Source: Halobium salinum (GTDB taxonomy: Archaea; Halobacteriota; Halobacteria; Halobacteriales; Haloferacaceae). Taken from it: DNA of 64,000 bases. Shown one piece after another: positions 24,884 through 34,967 of this stretch. The notes beneath the pieces are model-generated. The model saw nothing but the letters and a program-made list of their open reading frames with translations. It was not told the origin of the DNA and searched no databases. The stretch's first letter is position 1, and each line of letters opens with the position of its first letter. The stretch is from NCBI RefSeq assembly GCF_026586625.1, contig NZ_JAODIW010000006.1, positions 1,029,061 through 1,093,060 on the forward strand, written 5' to 3'. The position numbers were made by a program, and so were the translations under genes.

Positions 24884-26380
24884 CTACTCCTCGTGACGCT
24901 CGTCGGCCTCCCGACCCTCCTCGGCTTCGTGGACCGCCCGTTCGGCGCGATACATCACCTCGCGGACCGACAGTCCGGTCTCCCGAGCGACCGCTATCGC
25001 GTCGTCGAACTCGGCGCTCACGTCGTACACGTCGCCGGCGGTGTCACTCGCGACCTTCACGCTCACCTCGTAGTCGTCGCCGTCGAGGGCGACCGTCGCG
25101 GTCCGGAAGTCGCGGTCGGCGACCCAGCGGTGGCCGGCGCCGTGCTCGCGAACGCCCAGGGTCCCGGTCTCCTCGGCGAGTCTCCGGGCGACGCGTTCGG
25201 CGTCTTCGGGTTTGACGACCACCTTCACGAGGTGGCCGGGTCGGGACTTCTTCATCGTCGCCGGGAGAATCGACACGTCGCGCGCGCCGACTTCGGCGAG
25301 CGTCTCCTGGAGGCCACCGAGCACCTCCGGCGGGGCGTCGTCGATGTTCGTCTCGAGAACAGTAATCTCGTCGCGCGCGAGGGACCCGCTGCCGTCGCCG
25401 ACGAGCGCGCGGAGGACGTTCGGCCGGTCCGGAAAGTCGTAGCCGCCGGCGCCGTACCCCGACGCGCGAACGCGGAGCGGCGGGAGGGACTCGACCCCCT
25501 CGGCGGCGTGAGCGAGAATCGCGGCGCCCGTCGGGGTGAGCAGTTCGGCTTCGACGGGACCGCCTTTCAGCGACCAGTCCGCGCGTCCGGCGATTTCGAC
25601 GACGGCGGGGGCGGGGACGGGGTACGTGCCGTGCGCCATCGACACCTCCCCTCCGCCGGTCGAGAGCGGTGTGGTCACGACCCGGTCGACGCCGAGGTCG
25701 TCGAACAGGAGAAACGCCCCGACCACGTCGGCGATGGCGTCGTCGGCGCCGACCTCGTGGAAGTGAATCTCGTCGAGGGTCGTCCCGTGGACCGACGCCT
25801 CGGCCTCGCCGAGCAGTTCGAACGTCGCCAGCGCGTCGCGCTCGACGCTCGACGGGAGGCCCATCGACTCGACGAGTCCGACGACCTCGCGGTAGCTCCG
25901 GTAGGGGCCGTGACCCTCGGCGGGGGTTCCCGGAGTCCCGTGGTGGTGGTCGTGGTGGTGGTCGTCGTGGTGGTGGTCGTGGTGGTGGTCGTCGTGGTGG
26001 TCGTGATGGTCGTGGTCGTGGTGGTGGTCGTGATGGTCGTGGTCGTGACCGTCCTCGCCGCCGTCGTGGTGGTGGGCGTGGCTCTCTCGGTCGTCGCCAC
26101 CGTTTCCGTGCCCGTGAGCCGCGTCGTCACCGTCGCTCCGGTCGGAACGGTCGTCGTGACCGTCGTCGCCCTCCGGCGCGCCTTCCCCGTCCTCGTTGAG
26201 GAGGACCGCCGCGGTCGTCGCGGCGATACCGTTCTTGCCGACCTCTCCGAAGACGTACTGTACGTCCAGTGTCCCCTCGACGGGCGTGAGGACCGCGGGG
26301 TCGGCGCCGGCGGCAACGAGCGCGGCGAGCAGCATGTCGCCGCTCGCGCCCATCCGGCCGTCGAATGCGAGCGTGGTCAT
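24884..26380 (-). CDS. larC: Nickel-pincer cofactor nickel insertase LarC
   Basis: This 498-residue protein starts MTTLAFDGRMGASGDM, the LarC signature, and carries LDEIHFHEVGADDAIADVVG. It inserts nickel into the pyridinium bisthiocarboxylate mononucleotide to make the cofactor of lactate racemase LarA. The gene is continuous, unlike the frameshifted larC1/larC2 of lactobacilli. Residues 101-147 hold 28 His among Asp/Gly, inside an insertion at about 66-155. This is probably a metal store or capture loop. larA, larB and larE are not nearby. An ACTTTTGT box about 25 nt upstream marks the promoter. Confidence 0.93.
   Translation of the reverse strand: MTTLAFDGRMGASGDMLLAALVAAGADPAVLTPVEGTLDVQYVFGEVGKNGIAATTAAVLLNEDGEGAPEGDDGHDDRSDRSDGDDAAHGHGNGGDDRESHAHHHDGGEDGHDHDHHDHHHDHDHHDHHDDHHHDHHHDDHHHDHHHGTPGTPAEGHGPYRSYREVVGLVESMGLPSSVERDALATFELLGEAEASVHGTTLDEIHFHEVGADDAIADVVGAFLLFDDLGVDRVVTTPLSTGGGEVSMAHGTYPVPAPAVVEIAGRADWSLKGGPVEAELLTPTGAAILAHAAEGVESLPPLRVRASGYGAGGYDFPDRPNVLRALVGDGSGSLARDEITVLETNIDDAPPEVLGGLQETLAEVGARDVSILPATMKKSRPGHLVKVVVKPEDAERVARRLAEETGTLGVREHGAGHRWVADRDFRTATVALDGDDYEVSVKVASDTAGDVYDVSAEFDDAIAVARETGLSVREVMYRAERAVHEAEEGREADERHEE
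25941..26045. repeat. GTGGTC-rich simple repeat encoding the LarC His/Asp tract
   Basis: About 100 nt of GTG/GTC triplets on the plus strand (CAC/GAC codons on the coding strand) encode the histidine-aspartate tract of LarC. Because it is a low-complexity triplet repeat, length variation between strains by slippage is expected. Confidence 0.85.
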
Positions 26381-26625
26381 GGTCGAAGAGGGTCGGCCGC
26401 GGACAAAAGTCCCGCCGTCACGAGACTGCCCTTCCGAGTGCGCGACCCGACCGCGGAGGCCCCGTCGAGCGACCCGGTAAACGGGACCCTACAGAGTCCA
26501 ACGGCCTCTCGTCCGGCGATTCTCACACCATGACACTATAACCCAAGCTAGACTCTGACACTCGGGGGTAACAAAGCACTTATCCATCGTCCGCGCGGAC
26601 TCAACAGTATCTCCGCGAGAGAATC

Positions 26626-28851
26626 ATGAACGAAGTCCAACTCGAGGTGGCGAAAGCGTACCCGAACGACTCGGGTCGCGGCATCGCCCGTCTTGACCCG
26701 GACACGCTACTCCATCTAAAGCTCTCCCCCGGCGACATCATCGAGATCGAGGGCGGCGAGACCACCGCCGCGAAGGTGTGGCGTGCAGACCGGCAAGACT
26801 GGAACACGGACACGGTCCGCATCGACGGGTTCACCCGCCAGAACGCCGACGTGGGTATCGGCGAGCGCGTGACCATCCGCAAGGCCGAGGCCAAGAAGGC
26901 CAAGAAGCTCACGCTGGCCCCGCCGGAGGAGGCGAGCGTCCAGTTCGGCAGCGACGCCGCCGGCATGGTGAAACGGCAGATTCTGAAGCGCCCGGTCGTC
27001 GAGCGCGACATCGTCCCCGTGATGTCGAGCACGAATCACCCATTCATGCGCTCGCCGGGCCAGGCCATCCCGCTCATCGCCGTCGAGACCGACCCCGAGG
27101 GCGTCTGTCTCATCACCGAGGACACCGAGGTCGAACTCCGCGAGGAGCCAATCTCCGGCTTCGAGAAGACCGGCGGCGGCATCACCTACGAGGACATCGG
27201 CGGCCTCCAGAACGAGATTCAGCGCGTTCGGGAGATGGTGGAGCTCCCGATGAAGCATCCGCAGATATTCAAGAAGCTCGGCATCGAGCCGCCACAGGGT
27301 GTGCTGCTGCACGGCCCGCCGGGCACCGGGAAGACCCTCCTCGCCAAAGCGGTCGCCAACGAGACCTCCGCGAGCTTCTTCTCCATCGCGGGTCCGGAAA
27401 TCATCTCGAAGTACTACGGCGAATCCGAACAGCAACTGCGGGAGATATTCGAGGACGCGAAGGAGGAGTCGCCGGCCATCATCTTCATCGACGAACTCGA
27501 CTCCATCGCGCCCAAGCGCGAGGACGTGACCGGCGAGGTCGAACGTCGCGTCGTCGCCCAGCTGCTGACGATGATGGACGGGCTCGAAACGAGGGGCCAG
27601 GTCATCGTCATCGCCGCGACGAACCGCGTCGACTCCGTCGACCCCGCACTCCGTCGGCCGGGCCGGTTCGACCGCGAGATCGAGATCGGCGTCCCCGACG
27701 AGATCGGCCGCAAGGAGATTCTCCAGATTCACACCCGCGGGATGCCGCTGTCGGACGACGTGAGCCTCGACCACCTCGCCGACGAGACCCACGGGTTCGT
27801 CGGCGCCGACATCGAGTCCCTCACCAAGGAGGCCGCGATGAAGGCCCTCCGGCGGTACCTACCCGAGATCGACTTGGACGAGGAGGACATCCCGCCGAGC
27901 CTCATCGACCGGATGATCGTCAAGCGCGACGACTTCGGCGGCGCGCTCGGCGAGGTCGAACCCAGCGCCATGCGCGAGGTGCTGGTCGAACTCCCGAAGA
28001 TTACCTGGAACGACGTGGGGGGACTCGACAACGCCAAGCAGCAGGTCAAGGAGTCCGTCGAGTGGCCGCTCACCGCCCGGGAGAAGTTCCAGCGCATGGG
28101 CATCGAGCCGCCGAAGGGCGTGCTCCTCTACGGGCCGCCGGGCACCGGCAAGACGCTCATGGCGAAGGCCGTCGCCAACGAGACGAACGCGAACTTCATC
28201 TCCGTGCGCGGCCCGCAGCTGCTGTCGAAGTGGGTCGGCGAGTCCGAGAAGGCCATTCGCCAGACGTTCCGCAAGGCGCGGCAGGTCTCCCCGACCATCG
28301 TGTTCTTCGACGAGTTGGACGCGCTGGCGCCCGCCCGCGGACAGGACATGGGCAACAACGTCTCCGAGCGCGTCGTCAACCAGCTGTTGACCGAACTGGA
28401 CGGGCTGGAGGAGATGGGCGACGTGATGATTATCGGCGCCACCAACCGGCCGGACATGATAGACCCCGCGCTCATCCGCTCGGGTCGCTTCGACCGCCTG
28501 GTGCTCATCGGCGAACCCAGCGCGGAGGGCCGCGAGCAGATTCTCGACATCCACACCGGCGGGATGCCGCTCGCGCCCGACGTGAGCCTCCACGAGGTCG
28601 CCGAGATCACCGACGGATACGTCGGCTCCGACCTCGAGAGCATCGCCCGCGAGGCCGCCATCGAGGCGCTGCGCGAGAACGACGACGCCGACGAGGTCGA
28701 GATGCGTCACTTCCGCAAGGCGATGGAGTCGGTGCGCCCGACCATCACAGACGACCTGATGGAGTACTACGAGCAGATGCAGGAGCGGTTCAAGGGCGGC
28801 GGCGGCGAGGAGTTCGCGGAACGGCGGGACGGAAGAATCGGCTTCCAGTAA
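26626..28851 (+). CDS. CDC48/VCP-type AAA+ ATPase
   Basis: This 741-residue protein has the full Cdc48 layout. A double-psi barrel N-domain spans about 1-180. AAA domain D1 has Walker A at 230-237 and Walker B IIFIDELD; domain D2 has Walker A at 503-510 and VFFDELD. Arginine fingers lie in LRRPGRFDR and LIRSGRFDR. It unfolds and extracts proteins, probably feeding the proteasome. The C-terminus GRIGFQ ends in an aromatic, consistent with a proteasome-docking tail. A CACTTATCC box and a GTCCGCGCGGAC palindrome (26589-26600) precede the start, leaving a short leader. Confidence 0.96.
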   Translation: MNEVQLEVAKAYPNDSGRGIARLDPDTLLHLKLSPGDIIEIEGGETTAAKVWRADRQDWNTDTVRIDGFTRQNADVGIGERVTIRKAEAKKAKKLTLAPPEEASVQFGSDAAGMVKRQILKRPVVERDIVPVMSSTNHPFMRSPGQAIPLIAVETDPEGVCLITEDTEVELREEPISGFEKTGGGITYEDIGGLQNEIQRVREMVELPMKHPQIFKKLGIEPPQGVLLHGPPGTGKTLLAKAVANETSASFFSIAGPEIISKYYGESEQQLREIFEDAKEESPAIIFIDELDSIAPKREDVTGEVERRVVAQLLTMMDGLETRGQVIVIAATNRVDSVDPALRRPGRFDREIEIGVPDEIGRKEILQIHTRGMPLSDDVSLDHLADETHGFVGADIESLTKEAAMKALRRYLPEIDLDEEDIPPSLIDRMIVKRDDFGGALGEVEPSAMREVLVELPKITWNDVGGLDNAKQQVKESVEWPLTAREKFQRMGIEPPKGVLLYGPPGTGKTLMAKAVANETNANFISVRGPQLLSKWVGESEKAIRQTFRKARQVSPTIVFFDELDALAPARGQDMGNNVSERVVNQLLTELDGLEEMGDVMIIGATNRPDMIDPALIRSGRFDRLVLIGEPSAEGREQILDIHTGGMPLAPDVSLHEVAEITDGYVGSDLESIAREAAIEALRENDDADEVEMRHFRKAMESVRPTITDDLMEYYEQMQERFKGGGGEEFAERRDGRIGFQ

Positions 28852-28863
28852 TAACCTCGACCT

Positions 28864-29012
28864 TTTTCTTCGTCGGGTTTCCTCGCGCGGCGAAGCCGCG
28901 CTGCGGAACCGCTCCTCGAAAAAGCTCGGCCCTCGCCAGAACGCGACGCGTTCTGGCTATCCAGCCAGAAACCTCCGGTTTCTGGCGACAAAAAGCCGCT
29001 CGTTCGGGCCTG
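28864..29012 (+). terminator. Poly-T plus three hairpins downstream of the CDC48 gene
   Basis: Just after the stop comes CTTTTTCTTC. Then hairpin 1 has GCGCGGC and GCCGCGC arms around GAA (28885-28901). Hairpin 2 has CCAGAACGCG and CGCGTTCTGG arms (28936-28956). Hairpin 3 has CCAGAAACC and GGTTTCTGG arms (28965-28985). A weaker GGGCC/GGCCC pair follows. The poly-T likely terminates transcription; the hairpins may protect the 3' end. Hairpin 1 recurs in inverse orientation at 29915-29931. Confidence 0.55.
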
Positions 29013-29061
29013 ACGGCCCTCACTCGCGGTACTACCACTACGCCGACCGCACCGCACACGC

Positions 29062-29724
29062 TCACTCCCCGATTCTGAATCGCGTCGCCACTGCCTTCTC
29101 TCCCGACAACCCCCAGTAGACGAATCGGTACTCGCCGGGTTTCAATGGGGTGCACATCGTGTACTGCCCCTTCGAGAAGCCGCGCTCGCTGACGGTGAAC
29201 GCCCAGCGAAAGCCGCCGCCGGGCCGGTGTCGGAACGCGATACTCGTGAAGTTCGACCGCCGGAGCGAGAGGACGTGTTTCCATCCGTCGTCGGTCCGTC
29301 GCTGAATCGCGAACTGCCCGTAGCCGCCGGTCTCCAGAGTCTCGGCAGAGACGTTCTCCAGCGTGAGAACGAGCGCCTCGCCCTTCGACACCGCCGACGG
29401 CGAAGCGGAGAGGACGAACCCGTCGGCTCGATTGTGGGTCACGTCGCCGGAGCCACCTGCCGAGTCGAAGTACTCGCCGAGCGGTTCGGTGTCCGCACAG
29501 TCCACCGAGTCGGGCGTGGCGAGTTCGGCGGGACTCCTCGGTGTCGCTGGTGCAGACGTCGGTTGCGGTGTGGCCGTCTCGGTCGCTGTCGTCGTCGACA
29601 CCGTCGTGGTCGAACCGCTCGACGGGGTGGTCGCGTTCGACGGTTCGGACGCGGGCGTTCGACCAGCACACCCGCCGAGGAACGGACCGGTAGCGAGGAG
29701 GGAGAGGAGGCTGCGTCGGCGCAT
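29062..29724 (-). CDS. Predicted Tat/lipobox-anchored protein
   Basis: This 220-residue protein starts MRRRSLLSLLATGPFLGGC, an Arg-rich signal with a lipobox Cys at 19, then a Thr/Ser/Pro-rich linker to about residue 70. The mature domain is all-beta in appearance. It includes the strands GEALVLTLENVSAETL, YGQFAIQRR and KPGEYRFVYWG, an immunoglobulin-like fold seen in haloarchaeal lipoproteins of unknown role. Two cysteines (in DCADT and YTMCTP) could form a disulfide outside the cell. Confidence 0.72.
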   Translation of the reverse strand: MRRRSLLSLLATGPFLGGCAGRTPASEPSNATTPSSGSTTTVSTTTATETATPQPTSAPATPRSPAELATPDSVDCADTEPLGEYFDSAGGSGDVTHNRADGFVLSASPSAVSKGEALVLTLENVSAETLETGGYGQFAIQRRTDDGWKHVLSLRRSNFTSIAFRHRPGGGFRWAFTVSERGFSKGQYTMCTPLKPGEYRFVYWGLSGEKAVATRFRIGE

Positions 29725-29896
29725 ACCGTCGTTTCAGGTAAGTGTAACAAGTACTTTCTGCTGGGTCGCACTCGACGAAGGGAACCCTCTCGGCGGCGGG
29801 TTACGGCGAAGGCCGTCTCGGTACTGTGCGGAGCAGCCACCGCATCGCACCGCGAGCGAGGCCGAAGGCCGAGCGAGCGGCCTTTTTTGGTCCAGA

Positions 29897-29949
29897 TTTT
29901 TTGCGGGGGTTCGAGCGCGGCTTCGCCGCGCGAGGACCCCCGCAAAAAA
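29897..29949. terminator. Long hairpin between the phoU gene and the lipoprotein gene
   Basis: Outer arms TTTTTTGCGGGGGT (29897-29910) and ACCCCCGCAAAAAA (29936-29949) pair perfectly over 14 bp. An inner hairpin GCGCGGC-TTC-GCCGCGC (29915-29931) is nested inside. On the minus strand the phoU message meets the T-run right after its stop. The inner hairpin and the adjoining TCCTCG are the inverse copy of the element behind the CDC48 gene. A second T-rich stem, GGCCG/CGGCC then TTTTTT, lies at 29867-29888 on the plus strand. Confidence 0.6.
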
Positions 29950-29956
29950 GGTGGGT

Positions 29957-30646
29957 TTAGTAGATAAGCTCGTCGTCGCTCTCGATCATGTACAGCGTCC
30001 GGGCGGCGATGTTGACGGCGTGGTCGCCGACGCGTTCGAGGTCACGAATCGTGAGGAGGAGCCGGGAGACGTCCTGCATCAGCGTTTCCATCTCTCCGTC
30101 GCTCGTCTCCGCACCGGCGTCGAACTCGTCGGTCTCGATGAGGTCGCGGACGACCGTCTCGCTGGCGGCACCACACATCGCGTCCAGGTCCTCGTCGGCT
30201 TCGGCGACGGCACGACACTCGTCGGGGACCTCCTCGCTGTAGGCGTGCATCGCGCCGTCGAGCATGTCGAGGGTGTACTCGCCGAGTCGCTGGACGTCCA
30301 CGTCCGGGAAGACGTCCTTCTCGGCCTCGATGGCGTAGCCGCCGAGGTTGGTCGCGAGGTCGGCGATGCGCTCGAGGTCGGTGATTATCTTGAACGAGGC
30401 GGCGATGAATCTGAGGTCGCCCGCGACGGGCTGCTGGAGCGCGAGCAGGTCGACACAGTCCTGTTCGAGGTCGAGATACATTCGGTTTATCTCACCGTCA
30501 CCCTGAATCACTTGGTCGGCCAACTCCTCGTCTTTCTGTTCGAGCGCGTCGAGGCCCATCCGGAGGCGCTCGGCGACGACCTCGCTCATGTAGAGCACGT
30601 CGTCGCGGAGCTCGGAGAGCTTCTTCTGGTAGTCGTTTCGGGGCAT
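29957..30646 (-). CDS. phoU: PhoU family phosphate-uptake regulator (copy 1)
   Basis: This 229-residue protein has two three-helix bundles. Each carries the PhoU metal-binding pattern: GDGEINRMYLDLE and ASFKIITDLERIADLATN in the first half, and TIRDLERVGDHAVNIA in the second. It is thought to contact PstB/PstC and limit phosphate uptake when phosphate is ample. It is the last gene of the pst locus, 75 nt behind the second phoU, and ends just before a strong hairpin. Confidence 0.92.
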   Translation of the reverse strand: MPRNDYQKKLSELRDDVLYMSEVVAERLRMGLDALEQKDEELADQVIQGDGEINRMYLDLEQDCVDLLALQQPVAGDLRFIAASFKIITDLERIADLATNLGGYAIEAEKDVFPDVDVQRLGEYTLDMLDGAMHAYSEEVPDECRAVAEADEDLDAMCGAASETVVRDLIETDEFDAGAETSDGEMETLMQDVSRLLLTIRDLERVGDHAVNIAARTLYMIESDDELIY

Positions 30647-30721
30647 ATCGGCAACTTCTGACGGGCCGACTTATGTACTCTTCGACCGGCGCACGGCGGT
30701 TCGGACGGCCGACAGGACGGC

Positions 30722-31384
30722 TCAGAACAGCAGTTCGTCGTCGTTCTCGACCATGTACAGCGTCCGGGCGGCGACGTTCACCGCGTGGTCGCCGACGCGT
30801 TCGACGTCCCGGACCGTCATCAGGACGCTCTCGACGTCCTCGGCGGCGCGTTCGATGTCCGCACGGCCCGAGGCGGTCGCGAGCCCCCGAATGACGCGGT
30901 CGGTCACCTCCGTACACATCGCGTCGAGTTCCTCGTCGCGGGCCGCAATCTCGCGGCAGGCCTCCACGTCGCCGTTGGCGTAGGCCGTGACCGCACGCTC
31001 GAACATCTCGTGGGCGACGAGACCGAGGTCGACGAGGTTCAGCTCCGCGTAGCCAAAGGGAGCGTCCTCGGCGTAGGCGGCGAGGTTGGTGGCGATGTCG
31101 CCGACACGCTCGATGTCGGTGAGAATCTTGAACGAGGCGGTGACGAGTCGGAGGTCGCCCGCGACGGGCTGTTGGAGTGCGACCAGGTCGATGCAGTCGG
31201 ACTCGAGGTCGAGGTATCGCTGGTTTATCTCGCCGTCGCCGTCGCGAACGGCGCTCGCCGCGGTCGTGTCTTCGCGCTCGTAGCAGGCGAGAGTGACGGC
31301 GAGTCGGTCGGCGACGTCGTCACCGAGGTCACAGATGTCCTGTCGAAGCGCGTCGAGTTGGTCCTGGTAGTCGCGACGTGGCAT
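30722..31384 (-). CDS. phoU: PhoU family phosphate-uptake regulator (copy 2)
   Basis: This 220-residue paralogue of the downstream phoU has the same signatures (GDGEINQRYLDLE, TSFKILTDIERVGDIATN, TVRDVERVGDHAVNVA). It starts 48 nt after pstB. The two copies share the C-terminal ARTLYM motif but differ in their middle helices, so they may form heterodimers or respond to different signals. Two phoU genes behind pstB is a common haloarchaeal arrangement. Confidence 0.92.
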   Translation of the reverse strand: MPRRDYQDQLDALRQDICDLGDDVADRLAVTLACYEREDTTAASAVRDGDGEINQRYLDLESDCIDLVALQQPVAGDLRLVTASFKILTDIERVGDIATNLAAYAEDAPFGYAELNLVDLGLVAHEMFERAVTAYANGDVEACREIAARDEELDAMCTEVTDRVIRGLATASGRADIERAAEDVESVLMTVRDVERVGDHAVNVAARTLYMVENDDELLF

Positions 31385-31432
31385 GGGTTTCGGTGGACGG
31401 GGAGGTGACCGAGGCGGGAGTAGAACGACCGG

Positions 31433-32326
31433 CTACCCGAACTTCCCCGTGATGTAATCTTCGACGCGCTGGCTCTCGGGGTTCTCGAACACCTTCTGGG
31501 TGTCTGCGAACTCCACGAGCTCGCCGCCGGTGAGGAAGACGGCGGTCTTGTCGGAGATGCGCGCCGCCTGCTGCATGTTGTGCGTGACGATGACGACCGT
31601 GTACTCCTCGGCGAGGTCGGCGATGAGGTCCTCGATCTGTGAGGTCGCCACGGGGTCGAGCGCGGAGGCGGGCTCGTCCATCAGCAGCACCTCGGGGTCG
31701 GGCGCGATGGCGCGCGCGATGCAGAGGCGCTGCTGTTGGCCGCCGGAGAGTTCGAGGCCGGATTCGTCGAGTCGGTCCTTCACCTCGTCCCACAGTGCCG
31801 CGCGCTTGAGGGACTGCTCGACGATCTCGTCGTGGTCGCCGGACTTGTTCTGTATTTCGAGCCCGTAGGCGACGTTGTCGTAGATGCTCTTCGGGAACGG
31901 GTTGGGCTTCTGGAACACCATCCCGACGCGCCGGCGCAGGGCGACGGGGTCGACGTCGTCGTCGTAGACGTTCTTCCCGCGGAGCGTCAGTTCGCCTTCG
32001 ACGCGCGCGGCGTCGATGAGGTCGTTCATCCGGTTGATGCAGCGCAGGAACGTGGACTTCCCGCAGCCCGAGGGGCCGATCATCGCGGTGACGCGGTTCT
32101 CGGGAATCTCCATCGAGATGTCTTTGAGCGCCTGGTCGTCGTTGTACCAGACGTTGACGTTCTTCGACTCGATGAGGGTCCGGGAGGTGCTCCGCTGGGG
32201 GGTCCCGCCGTCGAGCCCCGAACTCACGTCGGTCTCGACCAGCGTGTCGCCGGTCGGGTCCGCGCTCCCGGTCTCGCTCTCGGTGCTCGCCTCCTCGTTC
32301 TGTGTCATGGGTGTGTCGTTGCTCAT
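31433..32326 (-). CDS. pstB: Phosphate ABC transporter ATP-binding protein PstB
   Basis: This 297-residue ABC ATPase has Walker [11 protein letters not shown]-loop [12 protein letters not shown], signature LSGGQQQR, Walker [14 protein letters not shown] and H-loop [18 protein letters not shown] after the Q-loop is characteristic of PstB. The N-terminal ~50 residues are an acidic Thr/Ser-rich extension typical of halophiles. The start lies 4 nt behind the pstA stop. It powers phosphate import through PstC/PstA. Confidence 0.96.
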   Translation of the reverse strand: MSNDTPMTQNEEASTESETGSADPTGDTLVETDVSSGLDGGTPQRSTSRTLIESKNVNVWYNDDQALKDISMEIPENRVTAMIGPSGCGKSTFLRCINRMNDLIDAARVEGELTLRGKNVYDDDVDPVALRRRVGMVFQKPNPFPKSIYDNVAYGLEIQNKSGDHDEIVEQSLKRAALWDEVKDRLDESGLELSGGQQQRLCIARAIAPDPEVLLMDEPASALDPVATSQIEDLIADLAEEYTVVIVTHNMQQAARISDKTAVFLTGGELVEFADTQKVFENPESQRVEDYITGKFG

Positions 32327-32330
32327 TGGT

Positions 32331-33929
32331 TCACGCCTCGGTCTGATACTTGTTGCGTAGCACGATAGCCACGGAGTTCATCGCCAGCAGCACGACCAGC
32401 AGCACGACGACGCCCGCCGGGACGAGTCCGTTGTAGAAGTCGTCGCCGGCGAACGTCGTCGCCCAGGAGTACACCTGCAGGGGCATCGCACTGACTTTGT
32501 CCGACAGTTCGGTCGGGGTGCTGAACAGCACGTTCGGCGCGCCGATCATGATAAGCGGCGCCGTCTCGCCGATGGCACGACCGAGCGAGAGGATGGTTCC
32601 CGTCAGGATACCCGGGAACGCCCGGGGGAGGATGACGTTCTTCACCGTCTGCCAGCGCGTCGCCCCCATCCCGTAGGACGCCTGTCGCATCTCCTCGGGC
32701 ACGGACCGGATGGCCTCGCGCGAGGAGATGATGACGACGGGAAGGATGAGCAGCGCGAGCGTCGCACCCCCGAGGAGCACCGTCCCGGTCGACTGGCCGA
32801 GGTAGGTGACGAACACCCCGAGGCCGAGTAGCCCGTAGACGACGGAGGGGACGCCGGCGAGGTTCGAGATGTTCACGTCGATGAGTCGGGTGAGGCGATT
32901 GTCGGGGGCGTACTCCTCCAGGTACACCGCGGCGCCGACCCCGAGCGGGAACGACAGCGCGGCGACGGTGACCATCAGCAGGATGGAGCCGGCGATGGCG
33001 GGGTACAGCCCGGCGGCGACCGGGTCGGAGCTGTGGGCGCTCGTGAGGAACTGCCAGTCGACCCACGACTCGGGGCCGGCGAAGCCGGCGAGGTTCGCGA
33101 CGAACGCCCCGAGGAACGCCCCGCCGACGACGACGACCGGGAGCGCGAGGCCGGCCCGGTCGGCCGGGCGTGAGAGCGCTGCGCTCGCGGCGTACGCCGC
33201 GGTCGGGACGAAGGCGACGGCGGCGAGCACCGACATCGGGAGCGGGTCGATGCCGACGAACGGCCCCAGCAGCGAGAGGACGGCCACGGCGCCGAGCGCG
33301 ACGACGCCGGCGGCGAGCCCTCCACGCCGGTCCGTCAGGCTCCCGAAGCGCCCGGCGACGACGAGCGCCAGCGGGCCGCCGATGGTGAGCGCGACAATCA
33401 TCCAGTCGGTCGGGACGAACGGGACGGTCTGGACGACCCCGGGAACGAACAGGAGCGAGAGGGCCGCGACGGCGACGGTCAGGCCCGTACGGACCGTGAA
33501 GGGGAGCCGCCTGTCTGCCGCTTCGAGGCCGACGACGGTGACGGCCGGTATCGCCAGCGCGACGACGTACGAGAGCCAGACGAGCGGGACGACGACGTCG
33601 ACGAACACCATCGCCAGGCCGGCGCCGAACATGAGGGTGACGACGAGTGTCCCGACGACGGCGGCGCCCAGCCTCAGCGCGCTCGGGGTCCGCAGGTAGA
33701 GGTATCCGGAGAGCGCGACGGTGGGGACCACGAGCGTCAGGAGGAAGGTGAGATGCCAGCCGGCGTCGGCGGTCAGCGGCTGGATGGCGTCGTTGAACAC
33801 CTGTACGAGGAACACCGCGAGCATGACGATGCCGAACAGCGTCGCCGCCAGCAGCAGGTAGCGGAAGGCGGTGCCGACGGTCCGGCTCACCGTGCCGAAG
33901 CTCTCGATTCGGTTGGTGTCGGTTGCCAT
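32331..33929 (-). CDS. pstA: Phosphate ABC transporter permease PstA (with long N-terminal membrane extension)
   Basis: The C-terminal part, about residues 300-532, is the permease: [22 protein letters not shown], then the EAA-loop-like [24 protein letters not shown]. The N-terminal ~290 residues are additional hydrophobic helices, roughly eight, not present in PstA of E. coli (about 296 residues). Their role is unknown; they may be a fused membrane module. The gene starts 1 nt after pstC, so subunits are co-translated. Confidence 0.92.
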   Translation of the reverse strand: MATDTNRIESFGTVSRTVGTAFRYLLLAATLFGIVMLAVFLVQVFNDAIQPLTADAGWHLTFLLTLVVPTVALSGYLYLRTPSALRLGAAVVGTLVVTLMFGAGLAMVFVDVVVPLVWLSYVVALAIPAVTVVGLEAADRRLPFTVRTGLTVAVAALSLLFVPGVVQTVPFVPTDWMIVALTIGGPLALVVAGRFGSLTDRRGGLAAGVVALGAVAVLSLLGPFVGIDPLPMSVLAAVAFVPTAAYAASAALSRPADRAGLALPVVVVGGAFLGAFVANLAGFAGPESWVDWQFLTSAHSSDPVAAGLYPAIAGSILLMVTVAALSFPLGVGAAVYLEEYAPDNRLTRLIDVNISNLAGVPSVVYGLLGLGVFVTYLGQSTGTVLLGGATLALLILPVVIISSREAIRSVPEEMRQASYGMGATRWQTVKNVILPRAFPGILTGTILSLGRAIGETAPLIMIGAPNVLFSTPTELSDKVSAMPLQVYSWATTFAGDDFYNGLVPAGVVVLLVVLLAMNSVAIVLRNKYQTEA

Positions 33930-33930
33930 C

Positions 33931-34887
33931 TCAGTACTCCTCCCGGTATCGCTGAGCGACGAGGTCGCTGATGACGTTCATGGTGAGCGTGAGGAAGAAC
34001 AGCGTCAGGCCGATGGCGAACAGGCTGCGGTAGGCGAGGCCGCCGCCGGTGATGTCCCCCGTCAGGAGCTTCACCATCGCGGCCGTCATGGGGAGTGCCC
34101 CTTCGAGGTACGAGGACGGGAGCGGGAGCAGGAACTTCGCCGCGGAGCCGGCGGCGACGACGACGATCATCGTCTCCCCGATGGCCCGCGACAGCGCGAG
34201 GATGTACGAGGAGATGATACCGGAGATGGCCGCCGGCACGACGATGCCCGTCGACACCTCGAACTTCGTCGCCCCCATACCGTAGCCGGCCTGCCGGAGT
34301 TCGTCCGGCACGGCGCTCATCGCGTCCTCGCTGATGGATGCGACCATCGGGATGATGAGGACGCCGACGAGCAGGGACGCGGAGGCGAGGTTGAAGAACT
34401 CGATTTCGGGGAACAGGACCCTGAGCGCGGGCGTGACGTACACGAGCGCGAAGAAGCCGTAGACGACCGTCGGGATGCCGGCGAGAACTTCGAGCGCCGG
34501 CTTCAGCAGCGACCTGACCTGTGGGCCCGCGTACTCGCTCAGGTAGATGGCGGTCGCGGTGCCGAGCGGGATGGCGACCACGGCCGACCCGAGCGTGACC
34601 ATCACGGTCGCGGACACGAGCGCGAGAACGCCGAACTGCTCGCCCTGGATGTTCCACTCGGTTCCCGTGAGGAAGTCGGCGATCGATACCGTCTTTCCCG
34701 TGACACCCATCAACGGGGCGGTCATGTCGAAGAACTTGGCCGCCTCCGTCACGAGGAGGACGACGATAGCGAGCGTCGTCGCGACGGAGAGCACCGCACA
34801 GAGGAAGAAGAAGGAGCGTGTCACTAGCTCCTGTGGCGCGTTCTCCGTCCGCCTCGTGAGGTCGTTTTCTAGGTCGTCCGTGCTCAT
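33931..34887 (-). CDS. pstC: Phosphate ABC transporter permease PstC
   Basis: This 318-residue permease has six predicted helices and the coupling loop DAMSAVPDELRQAGYGMGATKFE. The membrane core begins near residue 25 (SFFFLCAVLSVATTLAIVVLL), and landmarks such as LKPALEVLAGIPTVVYGFFAL are typical of PstC. It forms the pore with PstA. It lies 80 nt behind pstS and 1 nt before pstA. Confidence 0.95.
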   Translation of the reverse strand: MSTDDLENDLTRRTENAPQELVTRSFFFLCAVLSVATTLAIVVLLVTEAAKFFDMTAPLMGVTGKTVSIADFLTGTEWNIQGEQFGVLALVSATVMVTLGSAVVAIPLGTATAIYLSEYAGPQVRSLLKPALEVLAGIPTVVYGFFALVYVTPALRVLFPEIEFFNLASASLLVGVLIIPMVASISEDAMSAVPDELRQAGYGMGATKFEVSTGIVVPAAISGIISSYILALSRAIGETMIVVVAAGSAAKFLLPLPSSYLEGALPMTAAMVKLLTGDITGGGLAYRSLFAIGLTLFFLTLTMNVISDLVAQRYREEY

Positions 34888-34967
34888 CGCATTGGTCGTA
34901 TCGGTTTGGTCGAAAAAACGCTTCGTTGTGCGTCGGTGATGCTGTCAGGCAGCCGGAGAGAGGGGTC

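Noticed and set aside
25941-26045. Possible CRISPR or tandem array
   Set aside because: It is a triplet simple repeat in frame inside LarC, with no spacers of constant length and no cas genes.
24821-26533. Long plus-strand frame opposite larC with a poly-Val tract
   Set aside because: The Val run is the antisense of the His/Asp codons; LarC motifs are on the minus strand.
28790-29671. Minus-strand Arg-rich frame spanning the lipoprotein gene
   Set aside because: Out-of-frame shadow of the lipoprotein gene; no start context and no domain.
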